From Nocardioides solisilvae (GTDB lineage Bacteria > Actinomycetota > Actinomycetes > Propionibacteriales > Nocardioidaceae), in NCBI RefSeq assembly GCF_003194625.1, contig NZ_QHKX01000002.1:186001-250000 (forward strand): 64,000 nucleotides of DNA, given 5' to 3'. The notes under the pieces are model-generated. The model saw only the letters and a program-made list of their open reading frames with translations, was not told the origin of the DNA and did no database searches. The translations under genes and the position numbers were made by a program. Positions 9,016 to 18,469 of this stretch are shown here, piece after piece. Position 1 is the first letter of the stretch; each line of letters opens with the position of its first letter.

Positions 9016-9507
9016 TCAGCTCTGGTTGAAGAAACCGCCCTCGACGAGGCGCTCCTTCTCCTCGGCCGCGACGGTCACGTTGGGCGGGGAGAGCAGGAAG
9101 ACCTTGGCGGTGATCCGCTCGATGCTGCCGCGGGTCGCGAAGACCAGCCCGGCGGCGAAGTCGACCAGGCGCTTGGCGTCGGCGTCGTCCATCTCCGAGA
9201 GGTTCATGATCACCGGGATCCCCTCGCGGAACTGCTCACCGACGGTGCGGGCCTCGTTGTAGGTACGGGGGTGCAGGGTGGTGATTCGGCTCAACTCGTG
9301 GACCGTTCCGGGGTCGGGGACCGGCGCCGGACGGCGCCGCTCCGAGAGGTCTGCGACCGGGGCCGGGTGGCGGGCGGGCACCCGCTCCTCCGGCCGGGCG
9401 ACCGCGCTGGTCTCCGCCGTGTAGTCCTCGGCGGCGTGGTCGTCGTACCGTCCCGTGTCCTCGAGCAGGCCGAGGTACTCGCCGATCCTGCGCATCGCGC
9501 CGCTCAT
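9016..9507 (-). CDS. sepF: cell division protein SepF
   Basis: Membrane-associated FtsZ anchor; in actinobacteria, which lack FtsA, it is the main tether of the Z ring. The 163-residue protein has an amphipathic membrane-binding N-terminus ([14 protein letters not shown]), a disordered acidic and Pro-rich linker, and the C-terminal SepF core ([20 protein letters not shown] ... [12 protein letters not shown]). ATG 9507 was chosen because GGAGG lies 8 nt upstream; an ATG two codons earlier would sit almost on top of it. FtsZ in this window ends in the DIPDFLK peptide that SepF recognises. Confidence 0.95.
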   Translation of the reverse strand: MSGAMRRIGEYLGLLEDTGRYDDHAAEDYTAETSAVARPEERVPARHPAPVADLSERRRPAPVPDPGTVHELSRITTLHPRTYNEARTVGEQFREGIPVIMNLSEMDDADAKRLVDFAAGLVFATRGSIERITAKVFLLSPPNVTVAAEEKERLVEGGFFNQS

Positions 9508-9565
9508 GACCATTTCCTCCGGTACGTCGTGGCGCCCACCAGGGGCGTCTGCATCTTCTCGGACA

Positions 9566-10261
9566 TTACAAGACCTCGGGTCTGGGACCGAGGATCGCGG
9601 AGCCGACACGCACGTGTGTCGCCCCGTGCCGCACCGCCTGCTCCAGGTCGCCGCTCATCCCGGCGGAGAGGATCCCCGCCTCCGGGTGCTGCGCGAGGAA
9701 CGAGCCGCGGACCCGCGCGAGGCGCTCGAAGGCCTCGTCGGGGTCCTCCCCCAGCGGGGCCACCGCCATCAGGCCCGCGAGCCTGAGCGACTCCTCGCCC
9801 GCCACCCGCGACGCCAGCTCGTCGAGGCCCTCGGGGGCGACCCCGGAGCGGTGCTCCGACCCGGCGGGGTCGAGGCTCACCTGGAGCAGCACGTCGAGCC
9901 GGTGCCCGGCAGCCTCGGCACCCCGCGCGAGCGGGGCCAGGAGCTTGGGCCGGTCCACCGACTCGACGACGTGCGAGTACGCCGCCACGGCGGCCGCCTT
10001 GTTGCTCTGCAGGCCGCCGACGAAGTGCCAGCGCAGGTCCAGGTGGGCCAGCCCCGCACTCTTGGCGGCCGCCTCCTGGTGGCGGTTCTCGGCGACCTCG
10101 CGCACGCCCAGGCCGTGCAGCAGCTCGATGTCGGAGGCGGGGAAGAACTTCGTGACGACGACCAGGGTGACGTCGTCCTCCCGGCCGGCCGCGGCGCACG
10201 CCGCGGCGATCCGCCCCCGCACGACCTCGAGGTTGCGGGCCAGTTCGTCCCGCCGGCTCAC
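9566..10261 (-). CDS. YggS family PLP-binding homeostasis protein
   Basis: Pyridoxal-phosphate-binding protein of the alanine-racemase-like TIM-barrel fold, involved in vitamin B6 and amino-acid homeostasis but without known catalysis. Seen: the PLP lysine region [15 protein letters not shown], the ENRHQEA motif, [12 protein letters not shown], and the C-terminal [21 protein letters not shown] phosphate-binding stretch. The GTG at 10261 overlaps the upstream stop (GTGA) and gives [11 protein letters not shown], the normal family start; a GTG three codons earlier is less likely. Length is 231 residues. Confidence 0.95.
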   Translation of the reverse strand: MSRRDELARNLEVVRGRIAAACAAAGREDDVTLVVVTKFFPASDIELLHGLGVREVAENRHQEAAAKSAGLAHLDLRWHFVGGLQSNKAAAVAAYSHVVESVDRPKLLAPLARGAEAAGHRLDVLLQVSLDPAGSEHRSGVAPEGLDELASRVAGEESLRLAGLMAVAPLGEDPDEAFERLARVRGSFLAQHPEAGILSAGMSGDLEQAVRHGATHVRVGSAILGPRPEVL

Positions 10262-10938
10262 GACGCCCACACCAGTCCGGCGAAGCGGCCGGAGCGGTGC
10301 CCGTCGCGGCGGTAGGAGTGCAGGTCCTCGCGCTCGCGCGTGCAGCCACCCACCTCGACGACCTCCACTCCCGCCCGCTCCAGCTGGGCGCGGACCCCGG
10401 CGCCGACGTCGAGCGCGGGCGTCCCCCAGGACGTCTGCGCCCGGGCCTCGGGCACGAGGGCCGCGACCTCCTCCCGCATCCCCTCGGGGACCTCGTAGCA
10501 GGCGCCGCAGACGTGCGGGCCGACCCAGCCGACGAGGTGCTCCGCGCCCAGGTCGCGCATCCGCTCCACGGCGCGGGTGGCGACGTCCAGGACCATCCCC
10601 GACCGTCCGGCGTGCACGGCCCCCAGCACGCCCCGGTCGGGGTCGGCCAGCAGGACGGGCACGCAGTCGGCGACCCGGACCATCAGTCCCAGCCCGGGGG
10701 TCGTGGTGACGGCCGCGTCCGCCGTGGGCACGTCGTCGTGGCCGGTCGGAGCCGTCACGAGCACGACGTCGTCGCCGTGCACCTGCACGAGCCGGGCGAA
10801 GGGGACGCCCGCGACCGCCTCGACCTGCGCGATCGCGTCGGGGCGCTGCTCCCGGAGGTCGAGGGACGCGTCGGTGAAGGCGACGTCCACCCGCGTGCGG
10901 GAGGCGTCGCCCTCACGGGAGTCGCGGAAGACGAACAC
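10258..10938 (-). CDS. pgeF: peptidoglycan editing factor PgeF / YfiH-LACC1 family
   Basis: Copper/zinc enzyme of the YfiH/LACC1 family; members are reported as purine nucleoside phosphorylase/adenosine deaminases and, in E. coli, as an amidase that removes misincorporated L-Ser from UDP-MurNAc. The 226-residue protein shows the metal-ligand motifs LVQVHGDDV, RVADCVPVLLAD and GAVHAGRSG plus HVCGACYEV. The usual HAGWRG reads HAGRSG here. The gene lies between ftsZ and yggS, the classic actinobacterial order. GTG start at 10938; it is separated from ftsZ by only 13 bases. Confidence 0.93.
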   Translation of the reverse strand: MFVFRDSREGDASRTRVDVAFTDASLDLREQRPDAIAQVEAVAGVPFARLVQVHGDDVVLVTAPTGHDDVPTADAAVTTTPGLGLMVRVADCVPVLLADPDRGVLGAVHAGRSGMVLDVATRAVERMRDLGAEHLVGWVGPHVCGACYEVPEGMREEVAALVPEARAQTSWGTPALDVGAGVRAQLERAGVEVVEVGGCTREREDLHSYRRDGHRSGRFAGLVWAS

Positions 10939-10951
10939 GGGGCCGGGTCGA

Positions 10952-12202
10952 CTACTTCAGGAAGTCGGGGATGTCGAGGTCGTCGTCCTCGAACTCCACC
11001 GTGCGGGCGGGACGGGGCCGCTCGGCGGGCGCGGCGTCGCGACCACCGGCGGGGCGGCCCTGGGCCGGCGCGGGGGCCGAGCCCTGGCGTCCGCCGACCG
11101 GCGCCGCCTGGGACGGCGCGGCGGGGCCGCGGCGGGCCTCGCCGGCGTCGGGCTCGGGCCGGGCGGGCTGCCGGGCCTGGGCCGGGGCGGGCCGCTCCTG
11201 CTGCGCCTGGGCGACCGGCCGGTTGAAGCCCGAGCTGTTCTCCCGGCGCTTCGGCATGCCGCCGTCGAAGCCCGCGGCGATCACCGTGACCCGCACCTCG
11301 TCGCCGAGGGCGTCGTCGATGGTCGCGCCGAAGATGATGTTGGCCTCGGCGTGCGCCGCCTCCGAGACCAGCGCGGCGGCCTCGTTGATCTCGAACAGGC
11401 CCAGGTCGGAGCCGCCGGCGATGGAGAGCAGCACGCCGTGGGCGCCCTCGATGGAGGCCTCCAGCAGCGGGCTCGAGACGGCCATCTCGGCAGCCGCCAC
11501 CGCGCGGTCCTCGCCGCGCGCCGACCCGATGCCCATGAGGGCGGAGCCGGCGTTGGCCATGACCGACTTGACGTCGGCGAAGTCGAGGTTGATCAGGCCC
11601 GGCGTGGTGATGAGATCGGTGATGCCCGAGACACCCTGCAGGAGGACCTGGTCGGCCTGCTTGAAGGCGTCGAGGATGGAGACGTTGCGGTCGCTGATCG
11701 AGAGCAGCCGGTCGTTGGGGATGACGATGAGGGTGTCGACCTCCTCGCGCAGCTGGCTGATCCCCTCCTCCGCCGAGTTGGCGCGACGCCGGCCCTCGAA
11801 GGCGAACGGCCGGGTGACGACGCCGATGGTCAGGGCCCCGAGCGAGCGGGCGATGCGCGCCACGACCGGCGCGCCGCCCGTGCCGGTGCCGCCGCCCTCG
11901 CCGGCGGTGACGAAGACCATGTCGGCCCCCTTGAGGACCTCCTCGATCTCGTCGGCGTGGTCCTCGGCCGCCTTGGCGCCCACGTCGGGGTTGGCACCCG
12001 CGCCGAGCCCGCGGGTGAGCTCGCGGCCGATGTCGAGCTTGACGTCGGCGTCGCTCATGAGCAGGGCCTGGGCGTCGGTGTTGATCGCGATGAACTCGAC
12101 GCCCTTGAGGCCGACCTCGATCATCCGGTTGACGGCGTTGACGCCACCACCACCGATGCCCACGACCTTGATGATCGCCAGGTAGTTCTGGGCTGCTGCC
12201 AC
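10952..12202 (-). CDS. ftsZ: cell division protein FtsZ
   Basis: Tubulin-like GTPase that polymerises into the division ring. The 416-residue protein has the GTP-binding region [15 protein letters not shown], the tubulin signature [15 protein letters not shown] near residue 105, and the T7-loop region [13 protein letters not shown] long Pro/Gln/Ala-rich linker leads to the C-terminal peptide [11 protein letters not shown] that binds SepF and FtsW. The GTG start at 12202 has AAGGAAGG about 8 nt upstream. It is separated from ftsQ by about 250 bp containing its own promoter region, so it can be expressed apart from the mur genes. Confidence 0.98.
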   Translation of the reverse strand: MAAAQNYLAIIKVVGIGGGGVNAVNRMIEVGLKGVEFIAINTDAQALLMSDADVKLDIGRELTRGLGAGANPDVGAKAAEDHADEIEEVLKGADMVFVTAGEGGGTGTGGAPVVARIARSLGALTIGVVTRPFAFEGRRRANSAEEGISQLREEVDTLIVIPNDRLLSISDRNVSILDAFKQADQVLLQGVSGITDLITTPGLINLDFADVKSVMANAGSALMGIGSARGEDRAVAAAEMAVSSPLLEASIEGAHGVLLSIAGGSDLGLFEINEAAALVSEAAHAEANIIFGATIDDALGDEVRVTVIAAGFDGGMPKRRENSSGFNRPVAQAQQERPAPAQARQPARPEPDAGEARRGPAAPSQAAPVGGRQGSAPAPAQGRPAGGRDAAPAERPRPARTVEFEDDDLDIPDFLK

Positions 12203-12293
12203 GGTCTACGCCTTCCTTGGTGCGGGCCGTCACGGCCCTGCGGTGGTCTGTGGTGGGAGGTGCGGGTCGACCCCTCCCTCGCGGCCGGGCCGG

Positions 12294-12331
12294 AACCCTA
12301 ACCGTGAGCCTGAGGGTTATAGTTATGTCAA
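12294..12331 (-). promoter_or_regulatory. ftsZ upstream region: TTGACA element plus inverted repeat
   Basis: On the minus strand a perfect TTGACA (12331-12326) is followed by an AT-rich TAACTATAAC stretch, exceptional in this GC-rich DNA, and an inverted repeat AACCCT-N13-AGGGTT (12318-12294). No good -10 hexamer falls 17 bp after TTGACA, so the exact promoter is unclear. The segment lies about 95-130 bp ahead of the ftsZ start. The inverted repeat could be an operator. Confidence 0.5.
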
Positions 12332-12455
12332 CCTCGCGTTGGGGAAGACAGTAGGCGGCCCACCCGCCGCGTCGAGTCCAACACGCCGGGCGACGCGACA
12401 TCCGGAAACTTTTCGCCGGACGTGGAGGTGCGTCCCGCCAGGGCGGGGCGCCGGG

Positions 12456-13226
12456 TCAGCCTGCGGTGACCGGCTGGCCGGGGACGCTCACGTCGTACCG
12501 CTCGGCCTCGCGCGCGGTGAGCAGCGCCTCCAGCACCCGGGCCTTCTCCTCGGACCGCTCGGCGGAGCCCCAGAGGACCACCCGCCGGTCACGCAGCACC
12601 AGCGAGATGCGGTCGACCGTCTCGACGTCGACGTGGTCGACGCGCCCGGCGAGGTCCGTCGGGAGGGCCGAGACCACCTCGGCCGCCTCCTGCAGGGCCT
12701 GGCGGTCGGGCTCCCCGACCACCCGGACCCGCGGGAGCCCCCCGGGGTCCTGCTCGTAGGAGGTGAAGACGACGCCGTCGCGGTCCAGCCCGCGGAGGCT
12801 GCCGCCCAGGTCCACGACGGCGACGGCGGTCCGCTCCTCGACCTCGACCAGGACCCCGTCGGGCCACTGACGACGCACCTCGGCGCCGCGGACCGCGGCG
12901 AGCGTCTCGACGCGCCGCTGCACCGCCTCCAGGTCCACCCGGGCCAGGGGGCGCCCGGGCTCCACGCCCGCGGCCTCCCGCACCTGCGCCTCGGTGAGGA
13001 CCTCGCTGCCCCGCACCTCCACCCGGTCGACGCCGAGGACCGCGGAGAACCAGACCAGCCACACCCCGCCCGCGACCACGGCCAGGGCCACGAGCGCCAG
13101 GCCGAGCCGGCGCCAGACGCCCCAGCGGCGCGCCCACTGCCGCCGCGCGAAGCGGCGGCGGGTCCGCTCGACGCCGGACGCGTCGCGCTGCGCCGGGTCG
13201 CCGCCGCGGCCGGGGAGGCGGACCAT
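12456..13226 (-). CDS. ftsQ: cell division protein FtsQ
   Basis: Bitopic divisome protein linking early and late division components. The 256-residue protein has a basic cytoplasmic tail, one membrane segment near residues 38-58 (RLGLALVALAVVAGGVWLVWF), a POTRA domain starting VDRVEVRGSEVLTEAQVREAAGV, and the FtsQ/DivIB domain (LRGLDRDGVVF ... LPRVRVVGEPD). ATG 13226 shares one base with the murC stop (TGATG), so translation is coupled. Confidence 0.94.
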   Translation of the reverse strand: MVRLPGRGGDPAQRDASGVERTRRRFARRQWARRWGVWRRLGLALVALAVVAGGVWLVWFSAVLGVDRVEVRGSEVLTEAQVREAAGVEPGRPLARVDLEAVQRRVETLAAVRGAEVRRQWPDGVLVEVEERTAVAVVDLGGSLRGLDRDGVVFTSYEQDPGGLPRVRVVGEPDRQALQEAAEVVSALPTDLAGRVDHVDVETVDRISLVLRDRRVVLWGSAERSEEKARVLEALLTAREAERYDVSVPGQPVTAG

Positions 13227-14644
13227 CAGGGCCGTTCCTCCGCCAGCAGCGCCAGGACCCGCGGACCCAGCGTTGTCACCGAGCCGGCGCCGAGGGTGAG
13301 CACGAGGTCGCCGGGGCGCGCCCGGCGGACCAGCTCGGCAGGCACGTCGTCCATCGCCGGGACGAAGGCGACGCGGTCGGGCGGGAGCGGGCAGGCCCGG
13401 GCCACGAGCTCGCCGGTCACCGTGGGGTCGGGGTCCTCGCGGGCGAGGTGGACGTCGAGCACGACCACCTCGTCGGCGGCCGCCAGGGCCTCGCCCATCT
13501 CGCGGCCGAAGATCCGCGTGCGGGAGACCAGGTGGGGCTGGAACGCCACGACCACGCGCCCCTCCCCCGCGACCGCCCGCGCGGCCTGGAGGTCCCCGGC
13601 GATCTCGACGGGGTGGTGCGCATAGCTGTCGTAGACCCGGATCCCGGCGGCCTCGCCCTTGGCCTCCATCCGGCGACGGGTGCCCGTGAACCCCTCGAGG
13701 CCGCGCGCCAGGTCGTCGAAGCCGAACCCGAGCCGCAGGCCGGCGGCCAGCGCGGCGACCGCGTCGAGCAGGTAGTGCCGCCCGGGGATCCGCAGCCGCA
13801 GCCGGCCGAGCTCCTCGCCGTCGGAGAGCACCGTCGCCGAGGAGCGCGTGCCCTCGAAGCTCAGGTCCACCAGGCGCAGGTCGGCCGCCGCCGACTCCCC
13901 GACGCCGACGACGGCCAGTCCCCGGGCTCGCGCCGCGGCCGCCAGGTCGGCCGCGCCCGGGTCGTCGACCACGCAGACGAGGAAGCCCTCGGGGTCGATC
14001 CGGTCGAGGAACTGGGTGAAGGCGGCCCGGTAGGCCTCCTCGGTGCCGAAGTGGTCGAGGTGGTCGGCCTCCACGTTGGTGACCACCGCGGCGTGCGGGC
14101 GGTAGACCAGGAAGGCGCCGTCGCTCTCGTCGGCCTCGGCGACGAAGAGGTCGCCGCCGCCCTCCCCCGCGTTGGTGCCGGTCGCGGCCAGGTCGCCGCC
14201 GACGGCGTACGTCGGGTCCGCGCCGGCGGCCTGCAGCGCCACCGTGAGCAGCGAGGTGGTGGTGGTCTTGCCGTGGGTGCCGGCGACCGCGACGGTGCGG
14301 CGCCCGGCCATCAGCGAGGCGAGGCCGGCCGAGCGCGGCCACACCCGGAGCCCCGCGGCCTGGGCCGCCACCACCTCGGGGTTGTCCTCGCGCACGGCCG
14401 TCGACACCACCAGGGTGTCGGCGCCGGCGACGTGGGCGGCGTCGTGGCCGACGTGGACCACCGCACCGAGCTCGGCGAGCCGCGCGAGGGTCGGCGAGTC
14501 CGCGCCGTCGCTGCCGGAGACGGGCACGCCGCGGGCGAGCATGAGCCGGGCGATGGCCGAGAGGCCGGCGCCGCCGATCCCGACGAAGTGGACGCGGCCG
14601 AGCTGTTCCACGGGCAGCAGGTCGGTGGGGACGGGGAGCTTCAT
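13226..14644 (-). CDS. murC: UDP-N-acetylmuramate--L-alanine ligase
   Basis: ATP-dependent ligase that adds L-Ala to UDP-MurNAc, the first peptide step of peptidoglycan synthesis, in the cytoplasm. Motifs: VHFVGIGGAGLSAIARLM (nucleotide-binding N-terminus), VAVAGTHGKTTTTSLL (P-loop), VFVAEADESDGAFL-type acid motif, VTNVEADHLDHF, and DSYAHHPVEI near the C-terminal domain. Length is 472 residues, as usual. ATG 14644 overlaps the murG stop (ATGA); the stop overlaps the ftsQ start. Confidence 0.97.
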   Translation of the reverse strand: MKLPVPTDLLPVEQLGRVHFVGIGGAGLSAIARLMLARGVPVSGSDGADSPTLARLAELGAVVHVGHDAAHVAGADTLVVSTAVREDNPEVVAAQAAGLRVWPRSAGLASLMAGRRTVAVAGTHGKTTTTSLLTVALQAAGADPTYAVGGDLAATGTNAGEGGGDLFVAEADESDGAFLVYRPHAAVVTNVEADHLDHFGTEEAYRAAFTQFLDRIDPEGFLVCVVDDPGAADLAAAARARGLAVVGVGESAAADLRLVDLSFEGTRSSATVLSDGEELGRLRLRIPGRHYLLDAVAALAAGLRLGFGFDDLARGLEGFTGTRRRMEAKGEAAGIRVYDSYAHHPVEIAGDLQAARAVAGEGRVVVAFQPHLVSRTRIFGREMGEALAAADEVVVLDVHLAREDPDPTVTGELVARACPLPPDRVAFVPAMDDVPAELVRRARPGDLVLTLGAGSVTTLGPRVLALLAEERP

Positions 14645-15711
14645 CGGGCCGCCTCCAGCACCATCCGCGCCAGCTTCTCGTCGGCGTCCAGCGGGACCAC
14701 CCCCGAGGCGGCCGCCCCCATCGCGCGCAGCCGGTCGGCGTCGGTGAGCAGGCCGGGGAGGGTGGCCCCGACCCACTCGGGGGTGAGGGCCTCGTCGGCG
14801 ACGAGCAACCCTCCGCCCGCGTCGACGACCGGGCGCGCGTTGCGCGCCTGCTCGCCGTTGCCGATGGGCAGGGGGACGAAGACCGCGGGCAGGCCCACCC
14901 CCGAGACCTCGGTGACCGTGTTGCTGCCGGCCCGGCAGAGCACGGCGTCGGCCGCGGCGTAGGCGAGGTCCATCCGGTCGACGAAGTGCCGCACGACGTA
15001 GGGCACCTCCCCGACGGGCGCGAGCGCTTCCTGGCGGGGTCCCACCACGTGGAGCACCTGGACGCCCGCGGCCGCGAGGTCGGCGGCCGCGCCCAGGACG
15101 GCGCCGTTGATCCGCGCCGCGCCCTGCGAGCCCCCGGTGACCAGCAGGACCGGCAGGTCGGGGCGCAGGCCGAACTCCGTCAGCGCCTGCTCCCGCAGGG
15201 CGGACCGGTCCAGGGTGGAGATCATCCGGCGCACGGGCAGCCCGACGTAGCGGGCGTGCGGCAGGTCGGTGCCGGGGAAGCTGGTGGCCACGTGGGGGGT
15301 CAGCCGCGCCCCGAGCCGGTTGGCGATCCCCGGGAGCGCGTTGCCCTCGTGCACGACGAGCGGCAGGCGCCGGGCGCGGGCGGCGAGGTACGCCGGGACC
15401 GAGACGTAGCCGCCGAAGCCGACGACGACGTCGGGGCGCACCCGGTCGACGACCTCGAGGGCGGCGCGCCTGGCGGCCAGCAGCCGCGACGGCGTCCGGA
15501 GCAGGTCGGCCCCTGGGCGACGCGGCAGGGGCACCCGCGGCACGAGCTCGAGCGGCAGCCCCGCCTCGGGGACCAGCCGGGCCTCGAGGCCGGCGCTGGT
15601 GCCGAGGCAGGTGATCTCGGTGCCCGGGCGCAGGCGGACCAGGGCGTCGGCGGTGGCGAGCAGGGGCGAGGTGTGGCCGGCGGTTCCACCGCCGGCGAGC
15701 AGGACGCGCAT
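14641..15711 (-). CDS. murG: lipid II synthase MurG (UDP-GlcNAc transferase)
   Basis: Peripheral membrane GT28-family glycosyltransferase that adds GlcNAc to lipid I to make lipid II. The 356-residue protein begins MRVLLAGGGTAGHTSPLLA, the first G loop, with the second conserved region VLLVTGGSQGAARIN and the UDP-binding stretch CRAGSNTVTEVSGVGLPAVFVPLP. It follows ftsW with a 12-base gap and is coupled to murC by an ATGA overlap. Confidence 0.97.
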   Translation of the reverse strand: MRVLLAGGGTAGHTSPLLATADALVRLRPGTEITCLGTSAGLEARLVPEAGLPLELVPRVPLPRRPGADLLRTPSRLLAARRAALEVVDRVRPDVVVGFGGYVSVPAYLAARARRLPLVVHEGNALPGIANRLGARLTPHVATSFPGTDLPHARYVGLPVRRMISTLDRSALREQALTEFGLRPDLPVLLVTGGSQGAARINGAVLGAAADLAAAGVQVLHVVGPRQEALAPVGEVPYVVRHFVDRMDLAYAAADAVLCRAGSNTVTEVSGVGLPAVFVPLPIGNGEQARNARPVVDAGGGLLVADEALTPEWVGATLPGLLTDADRLRAMGAAASGVVPLDADEKLARMVLEAAR

Positions 15712-15723
15712 ATCCGTTCCAGA

Positions 15724-16986
15724 CTAGTCGGCCCGGCCGGCACCCCGGCCGGTCGGGGACGCGGCGGCCACCCCGGTGGAGCGGCTCCGGCGGCGGGCGG
15801 CGAACGCGGCGGCAGCCTCCGGCTCGCGGCGGGCGAAGCCGATGAGCAGGCCGAGGGCCACGAGCGAGGGCAGCAGGGCCGAGCCGCCGTAGGAGATCAG
15901 CGGCAGCGGGATCCCGATCACCGGCAGCAGGGCCAGCACCATCCCGACGTTGATGATCATCTGGCCCAGCAGCCAGACCACGATCCCGAAGGTGGCGTAG
16001 CGGACGAACGGGTCCTCGGTGGCGACCGCGACCCGGGTCGCGGCGAAGGCGATCGTCAGGAAGAGCACGATGACCAGCAGCGTGCCGACCAGCCCCAGCT
16101 CCTCGCCGAGCACCGCGAAGATGAAGTCGGTGTGGGCCTCGGGCAGGTCGCCCCACTTCTGGGTGGACCCGCCGATGCCCTCGCCGAACCAGCCGCCGGT
16201 GGAGAGGGCGTAGAGGCCGTGGGCCGGCTGCCAGCCCGTGTCGTGGTAGTCCTTGAACGGGTCCACGAAGTTGGTCAGCCGCTCCCGCCGCTCCGAGCTG
16301 GTCGAGGCGAGGTAGAGCGCGACGACCCCGATCACCGAGCTGGAGAAGACGAAGAGGCGGGTGGGGGCGCCGACGATCCAGAGCATCGCCAGCAGGATGG
16401 CGAAGAGCACCAGCGCCGTGCCGAGGTCGTGGCCCAGCACCACCAGCACGATGACGGCGAGCAGCCCGGGCACGACGGGCACCATCACGTGGTGCAGCCG
16501 GTCGAGGCGGCGCTCCTTGCGCGCGTAGACGTGGGCGGCCCAGAGCACGATGGCCAGCTTGGCGATCTCCGACGGCTGGAGCTGGAGGGGGCCGAGCGCG
16601 AGCCAGTTGGTGTTGCCGTTGACCGTGACGCCCAGCCCCGGCACCTGGACGAGCAGGAGGAGCAGCACGGCCACTCCCAGGCCCGGCCAGGCCAGGCGAC
16701 GGATCGCCGAGTAGGGGAAGCGGGAGGCGAGCCAGGCCGCCGGGATCCCCAGCGCCACCCACATCAACTGCCGCTTCACGATGGCGTAGGAGTCGTCGTA
16801 GAAGCGGAACGACCGGACGCTGGAGGCGCTGAGCACCATGATCAGCCCGATCGTGAGCAGCAGCGCGGAGGCGCCCAGGAGCAGGTAGTACGACGTGAGC
16901 GGCCGGTCCAGGGCGTGGCGCACGCTCCGGCCCCACGCGACGGTGCCGCCGCGTCGGGCGACGTCCTCGGGGTGCACGGTGGCCAT
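15724..16986 (-). CDS. ftsW: FtsW, divisome SEDS peptidoglycan glycosyltransferase
   Basis: Polytopic SEDS glycosyltransferase that polymerises lipid II with FtsI at the septum. The 420-residue protein has about ten membrane segments, the conserved large-loop region with WFGEGIGGSTQKWGDLPEAHT followed by DFIFAVLGEELGLVG, and the terminal PLISYGGSALLPSL. Its place between murD and murG identifies it as FtsW rather than RodA. The cytoplasmic C-tail is Arg/Ser/Gly-rich. The start at 16986 (MATVHPED) has an AGGGGAGG site. Confidence 0.95.
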   Translation of the reverse strand: MATVHPEDVARRGGTVAWGRSVRHALDRPLTSYYLLLGASALLLTIGLIMVLSASSVRSFRFYDDSYAIVKRQLMWVALGIPAAWLASRFPYSAIRRLAWPGLGVAVLLLLLVQVPGLGVTVNGNTNWLALGPLQLQPSEIAKLAIVLWAAHVYARKERRLDRLHHVMVPVVPGLLAVIVLVVLGHDLGTALVLFAILLAMLWIVGAPTRLFVFSSSVIGVVALYLASTSSERRERLTNFVDPFKDYHDTGWQPAHGLYALSTGGWFGEGIGGSTQKWGDLPEAHTDFIFAVLGEELGLVGTLLVIVLFLTIAFAATRVAVATEDPFVRYATFGIVVWLLGQMIINVGMVLALLPVIGIPLPLISYGGSALLPSLVALGLLIGFARREPEAAAAFAARRRSRSTGVAAASPTGRGAGRAD

Positions 16987-17011
16987 CGGGCGCCTCCCCT
17001 CGGTCGTCGTC

Positions 17012-18469
17012 TCAGTCCTGGCGGCCCGCCCTGCGTCGCACGGCTGCGGCGAAGGCGTCGCCCCGTGCGCCGTAACCGGCGAACATGTCCATGGAGGCGC
17101 AGCCCGGCGCGAGCAGGACGGTGTCGCCCGGGCGGGCGAGTCCGGCTGCCGCGTCGACGACGCGCTCCATGGGGTCCCCAGTCTCCCCGTCCCCTATCTC
17201 GATGACGGGCACATCGGGCGCGTGTCGCGAAAGGGCGTCGGCCACCACGTGGCGGTCGCGGCCCAGCAGCACCGCACCGCGCAGCCGACCGCGTACCGCG
17301 GCGACCAGCTCGTCGAAGCGGGCCCCCTTGGCCAGGCCGCCCGCCACCCACACCACGGGCTCGTAGGCCTGCAGCGAGGAGAGGGCGGCGTGCGGGTTGG
17401 TCGCCTTGGAGTCGTCGATCCACGTCACCCCGTCGACCACGGCGACGTGCTCGATCCGGTGGCCGTCGGGACGGAACGCGCGCAGCCCCTCGCGCACCGC
17501 GGCGCGGTCGACGCCGTGGGCCCGCGCGAGGGCCGCGGCGGCGAGCGCGTTGGCGACGAAGTGGGGCGCCGGCGAGGCGAGGTCGTCGAGGGTGCAGAGC
17601 TCGGCGGCGCTCGTCCCCCGCTCCTCGATGAAGGCCCGGTCGGCCAGGATCTCGTCCACGAGCCCCAGCATCCCGACGCCCGGCACGCCGAGGGTGAAGC
17701 CGATCGCGCGGGCCCCCTCGACCACGTCGGCCTCCTCGACCATCCGCCGGGTCCGCTCGTCGGCCACGTTGTAGACGCAGGCGCGCTCGACCTGGTGGTA
17801 GACGCGCGCCTTGTCGGCGGCGTACGCCTCCATCGAGTCGTACCAGTCGAGGTGGTCCTCGGCGACGTTGAGCACCGCCGCCGACTCCGCCCGCACCGAG
17901 GAGGCGTAGTGCAGCTGGAAGCTGGACAGCTCGACGGCCAGGACGTCGTGCGGCTCGGGGTCCATCACCGCCTCGACCAGGGGCAGGCCGACGTTGCCCG
18001 CGGCCACCGAGCGCAGCCCGGCGGCGCGGAGCACCGAGTCGAGCATCTGCACCGTGGTGGTCTTGCCGTTGGTTCCGGTCACGGCGAGCCACGGCGCGGC
18101 GTGGTCGGGGTGGCGCAGTCGCCACGCGAGCTCCACCTCGCCCCAGACGGGGAGGCCGCGCGCCTCGGCCTCGCGGATCAGCGGGTTGTCCGGCCGCCAG
18201 CCCGGCGAGACGACCAGGAGGTCGGCCTCCTCGGGGAGCCGGTCGGTCGCGCCGGCGCCCAGGCGCACGTCGGCCCCCAGCACCTGCAGAAGCGTGGCCT
18301 TCTCCTCCTTGTCGGGCGAGGCGACGGCGTCGAGCGCCACCACCTGCGCGCCGAGGTGGGTGAGGTTGTCGGCGGCGGCGAAGCCCGAGACGCCGAAGCC
18401 GGCGACGACGGCGCGGACGCCGTCCCAGGAGTCGGTGCGGCCGAGGCCGTGCGGGTCCGGGCGGCTCAT
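17012..18469 (-). CDS. murD: UDP-N-acetylmuramoyl-L-alanine--D-glutamate ligase
   Basis: Adds D-Glu to UDP-MurNAc-L-Ala. The 485-residue protein has a Rossmann-like N-terminal domain (VRAVVAGFGVSGFAAADNL), the Mur ligase P-loop WLAVTGTNGKTTTVQML, the NVAEDHLDWYDSMEAY motif, and the C-terminal WVAGGLAKGARFDEL segment. ATG 18469 shares ATGA with the mraY stop. Its end is 25 bases before ftsW. Confidence 0.96.
   Translation of the reverse strand: MSRPDPHGLGRTDSWDGVRAVVAGFGVSGFAAADNLTHLGAQVVALDAVASPDKEEKATLLQVLGADVRLGAGATDRLPEEADLLVVSPGWRPDNPLIREAEARGLPVWGEVELAWRLRHPDHAAPWLAVTGTNGKTTTVQMLDSVLRAAGLRSVAAGNVGLPLVEAVMDPEPHDVLAVELSSFQLHYASSVRAESAAVLNVAEDHLDWYDSMEAYAADKARVYHQVERACVYNVADERTRRMVEEADVVEGARAIGFTLGVPGVGMLGLVDEILADRAFIEERGTSAAELCTLDDLASPAPHFVANALAAAALARAHGVDRAAVREGLRAFRPDGHRIEHVAVVDGVTWIDDSKATNPHAALSSLQAYEPVVWVAGGLAKGARFDELVAAVRGRLRGAVLLGRDRHVVADALSRHAPDVPVIEIGDGETGDPMERVVDAAAGLARPGDTVLLAPGCASMDMFAGYGARGDAFAAAVRRRAGRQD

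Noticed and set aside
12456..14342. Very long ftsQ, murC, murD, murE and mraY open frames extending into neighbouring genes
   Set aside because: The extensions are out-of-frame translations of the upstream genes; overlapping ATG/GTG starts give normal family lengths.
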